Shown here piece after piece: positions 57,023 to 64,000 of a stretch of 64,000 nt of DNA (position 1 is its first letter; each line of letters opens with the position of its first letter). Below the pieces are notes generated by a model. The model did no database searches. It was not told the DNA's origin and saw nothing but the letters and a program-made list of their open reading frames with translations. This DNA comes from Aphrophora alni. Its lineage: Eukaryota; Arthropoda; Insecta; Hemiptera; Aphrophoridae. The position numbers and the translations under genes are program-made. The DNA lies in NCBI GenBank assembly GCA_963513935.1, contig OY740773.1:104393291-104457290 (forward strand), written 5' to 3'.

Positions 57023-57239
57023 TGACAGCGCTTTTTACCGCGATTCTGCTGCAGTTACGTTCATTTAAGATGTTTGGAAAAATCATAAATATCTTAAAAC
57101 CCTGTCCACTACATTTCCTAAACCCATATCACATTAATTTCTTTCTTTTTGAAATAAGTGACGTCACGAATGCCTGGAACCTAATGAAGACAACAATAAC
57201 ACGTCGGAATAAATACGACACTGAGTCTATTAAGATTTG

Positions 57240-57837
57240 AACTTTGTCGGTTTAAACAAGAAATACAAAGTATAATTGTGTACAGTGTTTACTATTAAAT
57301 ATTCACATAATTATTATTTACAGTGCTTTTTTTTATAACTTTATCATTTGTTCTATTATATTTAAACAGGACGGTGAAAGGGTTGGTGATAGACGAGGGA
57401 GGTGGAGGGAGAGGGATTGTGTGTGATGAAACTTTGCCTCTATTATATTATTGAATTACTTTTTATTTTTCCATCTTGTGTAATATTAAGACCTTTATAA
57501 TCAATTGATGTAATATTATTCATTTTTAACAAAAATATTTATTTTGTAGTATAGTTGATTTCAATTTATTGAAAAACTCGTGCTACTTAGAAACTGTTAA
57601 ACGACAAATTGTGTATTAGTGAATTAAATATAATGTTATTTTATTTGTAATAAGGAAATATACGATTATTGTAGGTCTAGAATCTAAAACGATTTCCAAG
57701 TATTAATTTGTCTTATTATTAATTAGTATCAAAACTAAATGTTGCTTTAAATTCTCTTTAGTAGATTGAGTTTTTACATTAACATTTTTTCAATTTACCA
57801 AAATTTAGTCAGTTGGTGGGTACCATCATATACAATG
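57240..57837. other. no recognisable feature
   Basis: AT-rich DNA, nothing seen. Confidence 0.4.
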
Positions 57838-58030
57838 TTATACAGAGTGTTAAATTAGTCCTGGGACGGCTTAATATTTTTGTTTAATGATTATAAAGAT
57901 ACAGATAGAGCTACAAAGCTTTGCACATCGTTTATGAACACCAAAACCTATTTTAGTACGTATTCAGTGGACCGCTACCTTTCCAGGGAGTAAGTAGGAA
58001 ATCTTAAACAAGAGCATAGGTCGAGTTGTA
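57838..58030 (+). repeat. fragment of the DPQGV foldback family
   Basis: TATACAGAGTGTTAAATTAG, GGACGGCTTAATATTTTTGT, ACACCAAAACCTATTTTAGT and GGAGTAAGTAGGAAATCTTA are shared with 42440-43085; begins with the CAGxGTG terminus. Confidence 0.65.
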
Positions 58031-58119
58031 CATCGAATTAAAGACATTTATGAGTAGAACAAAATGCTGTAAACCCGACCTCAAAAGGTTCACCCTAACC
58101 AGTGGCAATCTATAATAAA

Positions 58120-58600
58120 CACGAAATAATACCGGGTCTAATTGGCATAACTACCCACTCTAAATAAAGTGGGAGGAAGGATATTACATCTGTACAATAC
58201 GAACTTTATGTAGAGCCTTTAATAACCCTTGACCTCATTCCTCTATTGTCTATTGTGTTTACTTAAGCGCCGGTATTCCCTGTCTAACATCTGGGATATT
58301 AATCACGTAAGAATAATATTAAATATGAATTTAAATTACATCTTTAGTAATTGTTAGAGAATTACTATTCTAACGGAGTTTTAAACAGCAAAAGAACTTT
58401 TACGGTTATTCCAAGTTAAAGTTTTTGAAAAAAATAATAAAAACATACGCTCTCATGGTACTTAATCAACCCGTCATACAAAGTAATACAACCAGATTCC
58501 CTAAGGTGAAGCTCAAAAGTTGGTTTTTTGGGCCTTGTGAGAAATGATAAGTTATATTGGTAGATCAAAGAGTCTTATCTAGCAAAGTTTTATTTTGTAA
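58120..58600 (+). repeat. direct duplication, copy 1 (flank plus mariner 3' end)
   Basis: 58150-58400 is about 95% identical by eye to 59997-60245 (CTAACATCTGGGATATTAAT etc.). The homology continues more loosely into the mariner C-terminal part (58474-58590 against 60306-60420). Both elements are in the same orientation, 1.84 kb apart. Confidence 0.8.
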
Positions 58601-59650
58601 GTTTTATTTTTGTACAAGTGATAAGTAAAAGAAGAATAGAATTGCTGCATTATTGGGCGTTGTCGTAGTTATGTCTAAAATACAACATTTAAAACATTGT
58701 AAATTCAAAAGATACAAAAAATGATAAGCCACTATGGTTATAAAGCCGGTGTAAGTTGGAATAAATTGAGCTTTCAGAAAGTCTAATACATTTACATCAA
58801 ATCAAATCGATTATAAAATTTTTTTAAACATTTTTTCCGGTTTCTGAAAAAAGAGTACCTGAAAAAGGGAGTCCGCACCCCCTTAAAAATACATTATATT
58901 TATAAATATAATACTGTAAGTTGTACGAAGGATAATTTTGTCTATTATTATATTTAAAAATATAATAACGTAATGTAATTGTAAACAAATTATACTAGGT
59001 GTTAAATATTAAACACTGTGAAACGAATTCGTTTGAACGTAGAAAAATGAGTTTAATCCTAACCTAAACTAACCTAACCTAACCTAACCTAATCAATTAG
59101 GTAAACACAAATTTGAACAAAAGAAATGTGCAGCCGTCTTTAAACGTATAATGAAGTGTTTTCCAACAACTAAAAAACAATAACAAATGTACTGTAGTTT
59201 CCCCCAATTTAAATATATTCACCAATATATACTTTACCATATCTTTTATAATGTATTCCTGTATTCATCTGGAAAGAATCTTTGATACAAGATGTCAGCT
59301 CATGAATAATTGACTAGAACAATACATTCAAACATCTCAGTTTTATTTCAGAATTTTACTGTGCAAAGTTAAACCTAACAGATGTTGCGTCCCTTGTAGA
59401 AAGGTTTTGTTTGGGTTGGTGACGGTTTTATGAATTGAATAGCATTCGAAACAAATAGTGCAAAACATTTTCCCTTAAGGCTAAAATGGAATTTTAACTG
59501 ATTTCAGAAGCTTTAACCTGAATTCATATTTTTAAATTTTTTTATATACATGAAATAAAACCTTTCTTTGTTTCAAAAACATCAAAGAAATTATTTTTCT
59601 TTGAATTGGTTTTAAGTATATAAATTTCTCGGATATCCTGGCCTTAAAAC
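58600..59650. other. unassigned; (CTAAC)n at 59063-59090
   Basis: AT-rich. CCTAACCTAAACTAACCTAA-CCTAACC at 59058-59090 is a short TTAGG-type array in reverse orientation. Confidence 0.5.
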
Positions 59651-59765
59651 AGAAGAAGAAAGGAGTATAAAATAGATGGGAAAGAAGAAAGAGAGGGATC
59701 TTACCATAGACTAAATTAAGGAAGAAGTAGATCCAGCTAGGCTACCTTGGTATTACTACTGGGGG
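59650..59765 (+). repeat. repeat A copy, 3' part
   Basis: AGAGAGGGATCTTACCATAG, GAAGTAGATCCAGCTAGGCT, CTTGGTATTACTACTG. Confidence 0.7.
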
Positions 59766-59984
59766 AATACCAAACACTAAGGCTAACTTCAAATCCAACA
59801 ATGCAGTTTTGCAAAATCTACCACTATAAGAGCAATAAATCCATACTGAATACAAATCACCAGATGAAAGGCTTAAAGGACTGTTGTGCTCGTGATGTGT
59901 TTAAAGAAAAACCTGTTCATGACCTACATTTTTCTTTTGTGTTTATGTGACTTTCGAAGCTTCGGTTAAATTGTGTTCAAAAAT

Positions 59985-60245
59985 AATGCCTGGTGTAAGT
60001 AGCATAACTACCCCTTCTAAATGAAGTGGGAGGAAGGATATTACATCTGTACAATACGACCTTTATGTAGAGCCTTTAATAACCCTTGACCTCATTCCTC
60101 TATTGTCTATTGTGTTTACTTAAGCGCCGGTATTCCCTGTCTAACATCTGGAATATTAATTACGTAAGAATAATATTAAATATGAATTTAAATTACATCT
60201 TTAGTAATTGTTAGAGAATTACAATTCTTAGGGGGTTTTAAACAG
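59985..60245 (+). repeat. direct duplication, copy 2
   Basis: Partner of 58120-58400, directly next to the 3' end of the mariner pseudogene. It may be the mariner 3' untranslated/terminal region or the sequence into which it inserted. Confidence 0.8.
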
Positions 60246-61345
60246 CTTTTTCTATTTCTGTTAATTACTTTTTCTGAAAAAAAGGAATGGTACTTACCCA
60301 GCCCTATCATACAATGTAATACAAGCAGATCCTCTAAATTTAATGTCAAAAAGTTGTTTTCTTGGGCCTTGTATGAATTGTTAAATTGTATTGGTAGATC
60401 AAGGGGTCTTATCCAGTGGCGTAATTTCATTTTTAAACAACTGTTTTTTTGATGGGCCAAAAAGATGAAAATCGCTAGAGCCAAGTCCGTACTATATGAA
60501 GGGTGGACCAACAGTTGAAAACCAAAGTTTTAAAGGGCAAAAGACTGTGGTTTTTGGCCTATGTGGTCGAGCATAATCCTGAAGCAAAATCACGCCTTTT
60601 GAAATTTTACCACCTTTTTTGGATTTGATTTTTTGCTTCAATAAACACAGTAGCTGTCACTATTTATTGTTTGACCTTTAAGTTAGAAGTCAATCAAAAT
60701 TTGACCTTCCGTATCCCAGAAAATCTACATCATAACCATTCCTGCAGACATCAGAGTTTTGAACTTTTTTGCTGTAGGAGATGAAGGATGTTTCCACACC
60801 AAACTTTGTCTTTTAATTTCTGGTTTAAAATGATGGACCCATGTTTCATCAACGGTTATTATTTGCTTAAGAAATGAGTTTCCTTCTTCTTCATAACGTT
60901 CCAAATTCTTCTGGAAAATTTTCAAACGATTGTTTGTGTGGATGCTGGTCAATTGACGTGGAACCCAGCGAGCACAGACTTTTCAAAAGTTTAAAGAATC
61001 GTGGATGATTTAATATGCCGAGCCATGACTTACTTTTAACTCACTTGCAATTTCATCAACTTTAATTCGTCGATTATTGAGAATCATTTGTTTAACCGCT
61101 TCAATATTATCATTAGTCTTTGAAGTGGAAGGCCTACCAGGACGTTGTTCATCAGACAGATTAATCCTACCACTATTACAGCGATCAATCCATTCGTAGA
61201 TCTTGCTTCTACTTAAACAACTCTCTCTATTTGCTGCTGCATTCGACGAATAATCTCTGCTGGTTTCACACCTTCTGAGGAAACGTATCACTTCTCGCAT
61301 TTCTTTCTTGGTGCAATCAGACAAAGAACAACTCATTTCATACAG
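60235..61345 (-). pseudogene. mariner transposase pseudogene
   Basis: Minus-strand open frames 61363-61010 and 60952-60725 plus shorter pieces give nearly the whole mariner transposase. N-terminal helix-turn-helix part: IYEWIDRCNSGRINLSDEQR, PGRPSTSKT and KVDEIASELKVSHGSAY. First catalytic Asp: ITVDETWVHHFKPEIKRQS. Then AKKFKTLMSAGMVMM, stop, FWDTEGQILIDF. Second Asp: VILLQDYARPHRPKTT (DNARPH with N to Y). Third region: HPSYSTDLALA and FHLFGPSKK. C-terminus: RKQLFDIK and CITLYD. This is the D,D34D order. At least two stops and three frameshifts inactivate it. Terminal inverted repeats were not identified. Confidence 0.93.
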
Positions 61346-61499
61346 TCTTTTAAACACAAACACAAATAGCTAACAATGAAACAATAATTTCAATGAACAG
61401 CTGATGGACGTTATGAGTTGTAATAAAACAATCAGTGCTACCATACATGTGATTAGGAGCGAAATCAAAATTTCCCTTTAATTTTTGACTTTCCCTCTT

Positions 61500-62250
61500 T
61501 TTTGACAAATATCTTTCCTATTTGTTGTCGTGAGTTTGGTAGCATTACATAGAGAAATAAAATTTACAATTTGTATCTAATAATTTAGTGTGTTGTAATT
61601 TGAATAACACACGAGATATGAAAAAAAAATTAATGACAGCTATTTTCATATTTCCAAATAAATTCTTTATGAAAGCATAGAAATGCGAAAGTCAGTCAAT
61701 ATTTATGAAATGAAACTGAAATATTTTAACGATTATCAAACTTTGCATTACGGAATGGATTTATTGATATAACGATTTTTTAAATATTATATTTGCAGTA
61801 TATTGAAGTAATGTGTCTCGTTTAGGACGAGCATATTTCATGAAACAATTTGTTTATACAAGTAATAAGCAAATAATAGTATATTGTTATAAATACATGA
61901 AATGGTTTTAACTTGAATCTCAGTTCTCCAGAGAGCGTTTCTAAAAACAAAGCAAATTTGTCTGTCCATGCGTGTTATACTGACGAACAAATGCTTTGAG
62001 TTGAGAAAAACTGTGAACCTACGAAGCGTGTAATATTTATTTCCTGTACGCAACGCTTTTCCCCCGCTCAAAAAAAAGTAATTGTAAACCTCTAAACACA
62101 CATATAAAGAGTGTTCAGAAGTGATAAAAACACAATAATTGGTACAAAAACATCCCTCATCTCGTGCCCCTCGATGGAAAGTTTTTAATTTATTAACTAC
62201 TGGGCTACGATTACAACGATATAAGCTAGAAGAATCCACGTTCAATTTGC
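61500..62250. other. unassigned; dispersed repeat D copy 2 on minus strand
   Basis: A 135-codon minus-strand open frame (62245-61838) resembles no family I know. Part of it (TLRRFTVFLNSKHLFVS) overlaps sequence shared with 53505-53640, which suggests a repeat rather than a host gene. Confidence 0.35.
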
Positions 62251-63005
62251 ATGAAACTATAAATAAGAATATATTCCAAATGTAATATACTACAGCAATG
62301 TGTTTGAGTTATCTGTTTACACAAGTAGTTTATTTGTAGGTAAAAGCATTTTATACGTTTTTATTTCTGCAGAAATTTATTAATTCGAATTTCAAAGAAC
62401 AAAATTGATTGAATCAGCCAGACAATTTACAAGTTCAATTTTTGTTTTTCAAATTAAGATTTACAATTTTTTTTTACGAACAAGAATTTAATATTTGTCA
62501 ACTTTAAATTTTAAGCTTCAATTTTGATAATAAAAACTAACCTAAAACAAAAATATACACATTATTATTTTTTTAAAGGTAGAAAAAAAGAATTTTAGAG
62601 TCGTGACTTATTTAAAGAAAATATTGAAGGACTTCCTGAATGACTGACAATTTGAAATAATGATTTTGTTTTATACCTTTTTTTGTTTTTTTGAAAACAC
62701 AAACTCTTACTGACATTAGGAAGAATTACAAGTTAATCAAAATCTAACTTGCACATATAGTTGACAAAATTAACTTCAACATTCGTATTTTTTTTTTTTT
62801 TAAGTTGTTTATTTCAGAATCGGTTGAAAGATGCTTGAAAGGTTTCACAAGTTGAACCTTTAGAATACCCCAATTCTGAAACAAGTGAGTTGCACACTAT
62901 ATAAGAAAGGAATAACAAAATTATTAAATTCTTGTTTAAAATGTTGTTGAATAAATAAATTTCTTTTAACCCAAATTTTTAAAAAATCGTATGATATACT
63001 GACAG
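62251..63005. other. no recognisable feature
   Basis: AT-rich with long T runs; nothing seen. Confidence 0.45.
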
Positions 63006-63009
63006 CAAT

Positions 63010-63140
63010 CCCAGTGACCCTAGTTGGACCACCAACTACATCCAATCCTGGTGTAGATCTCTTTCACTTCAACTATTAAATCTCTTTGAACTATTCTTAT
63101 TCCCTTCCAACCCTGACACTATTACAGTATTTGAGAGCTT
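63010..63140 (-). repeat. repeat A copy
   Basis: AGCAATCCCAGTGACCCTAG, GGTGTAGATCTCTTTCA, CCAACCCTGACACTATTACA. Confidence 0.7.
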
Positions 63141-63188
63141 TGTTAAATAAATACAATTTCTATTAAACAATTGTCTCCAATGGTTTCG

Positions 63189-63520
63189 TTTTGGGTTCAC
63201 CTATTGTAAGTATGGGTGTAGCAATCCTTAGGTACTTTAGCTGGATCTTATTTCATATAGACTTGAGTTAGATTCCATTCATCTCTCCTATCAGGTTCCT
63301 TTTGAACAAATCTTCCATAACCGATTTATCCTTAGAGACTTACTTATTGTCAGGTCAGCATCCCAAGTGGACCACACTTTTTCGGTCATTCTCTTTCATT
63401 TTTCTTGGTTTCTCTTGACTCAGCTAATGTATATTCGTGGCCTTGGAAGTCTTTTTATGTTTTTTAATAACCTTGTCTTTTTAAAGGCGATGATGACCGA
63501 AATTGTTTTCACTTTTAAAA
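63189..63520 (-). repeat. repeat A copy
   Basis: GGGTGTAGCAATCCTTAGGT, ACTTTAGCTGGATC, ACTTGAGTTAGATTCCA, and hairpin AAGGCGATGATGACCGAAAT. Confidence 0.8.
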
Positions 63521-63875
63521 CAAGGGAACAAAAACCACCCCTAACCCCATTACAGTATCGAAATCATGGGGTCTATATTTTACGCTCTTTTCTACTTCTT
63601 TATAAAGCGTTGATGGCCGAGAGGTTTTTACATTTAAATCAAGGGAACAAAAACCACCCCTATCGCCATTACAGTATCGAAAGCTTGGGGTCTATATTTT
63701 ACGCTCTTTTCTACTTCTTTATAAAGCATTGATGACCGAGAGGTTTTTACTTTTAAATCAAGGTAACAAAAACCACCCCTAACGCCATTACAGTATCGAA
63801 AGCTAGGGGTCTCTATTTTACGCTCTTTTCTACTTCTTTATAAAGCATTGATGTCCTAGAGGTTTTTCGTCCTTA
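63490..63875 (-). repeat. 119-bp tandem repeat of the repeat A start region
   Basis: AACAAAAACCACCCCTA occurs at 63527, 63646 and 63765, an exact 119-bp period. Each unit holds the hairpin region (TTGATGACCGAGAGGTTTTT), the A-rich linker and the CCCCTAG-GCTATTA-type region, so only the 5' third of repeat A has been amplified. Confidence 0.9.
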
Positions 63876-64000
63876 AAAAATAAAAATAAAATAAATATGC
63901 AATTAATTTTAAACCATTACATTCATCAGTTTTAAATTCTGATTTATTTCGAAATTAATATTATCAGAGTAGATTTCAGTGTAGTATGAAGTCAATTTGA

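Noticed and set aside
61838..62245. 135-codon minus-strand open frame as a host gene
   Set aside because: No recognisable domain, and part of it is shared with a dispersed sequence at 53505-53640.
63367..63732. 121-codon plus-strand open frame
   Set aside because: It runs through repeat A and the 119-bp tandem units, which explains its internal repeats.

Overview
The window reads as repeat-rich, AT-rich nuclear DNA of an arthropod, most likely an insect. The evidence is a dense mix of element types common in insects (jockey-like and RNase H-bearing LINEs, Penelope-like elements, mariner, (TA)n-flanked CAGGGTG elements) and several interstitial arrays of the insect telomere pentamer TTAGG. 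No bacterial-style gene organisation is present, and no complete host gene could be recognised. The best host-coding candidate is a single 156-bp phase-0 exon on the minus strand (33071-33226). Two weaker coding candidates lie at 12745-12873 and 56930-57022.

Retroelements dominate. Penelope-like element (PLE) debris is found as a reverse-transcriptase remnant (4420-4890), GIY-YIG endonuclease remnants (6885-7490, 10300-11070, 28104-28549, 31715-31939, both arms of 34571-35509) and terminal fragments carrying hammerhead ribozyme motifs. Two hammerheads look structurally intact (3155-3199 and 26730-26774); several others are decayed. Many PLE pieces are joined head-to-head as inverted repeats, the most striking being a 2 x 460 bp palindrome with a 19-nt spacer. 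LINE 3' fragments occur near 16.4-17.1, 20.6, 22.4-23.2, 35.7-36.2, 40.6-40.9, 45.6-46.3, 47.4 and 50.4 kb.

DNA-transposon remains include a decayed mariner (60235-61345) with two further fragments, a small element with 17-bp inverted termini around a DDE remnant (2253-2857), a 273-bp MITE-like unit with 7-bp target duplications (34020-34292), and two inverted copies of a Foldback/MULE-like element with 9-bp target duplications whose terminal repeats have expanded into a 16-bp minisatellite (52527-53129, 53769-54557). Three further foldback structures start with the CAGGGTG-type terminus next to TA repeats.

A short dispersed repeat, here called repeat A, occurs about 30 times in both orientations across the whole window. 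Its consensus starts with a hairpin, has a purine-rich middle and ends with a second small hairpin. One locus (21301-21640) shows repeat A units in tandem with TTAGG arrays that appear to have grown out of the repeat's own GGGTTAG motif. Other repeats: a 40-bp satellite of about 29 units (37613-38775), a 119-bp tandem (63490-63870), a long non-coding palindrome (11303-12707), GA/TC microsatellites and a retroposed poly(A) tail. All boundaries were estimated by eye; family names rest on motifs, not database searches.
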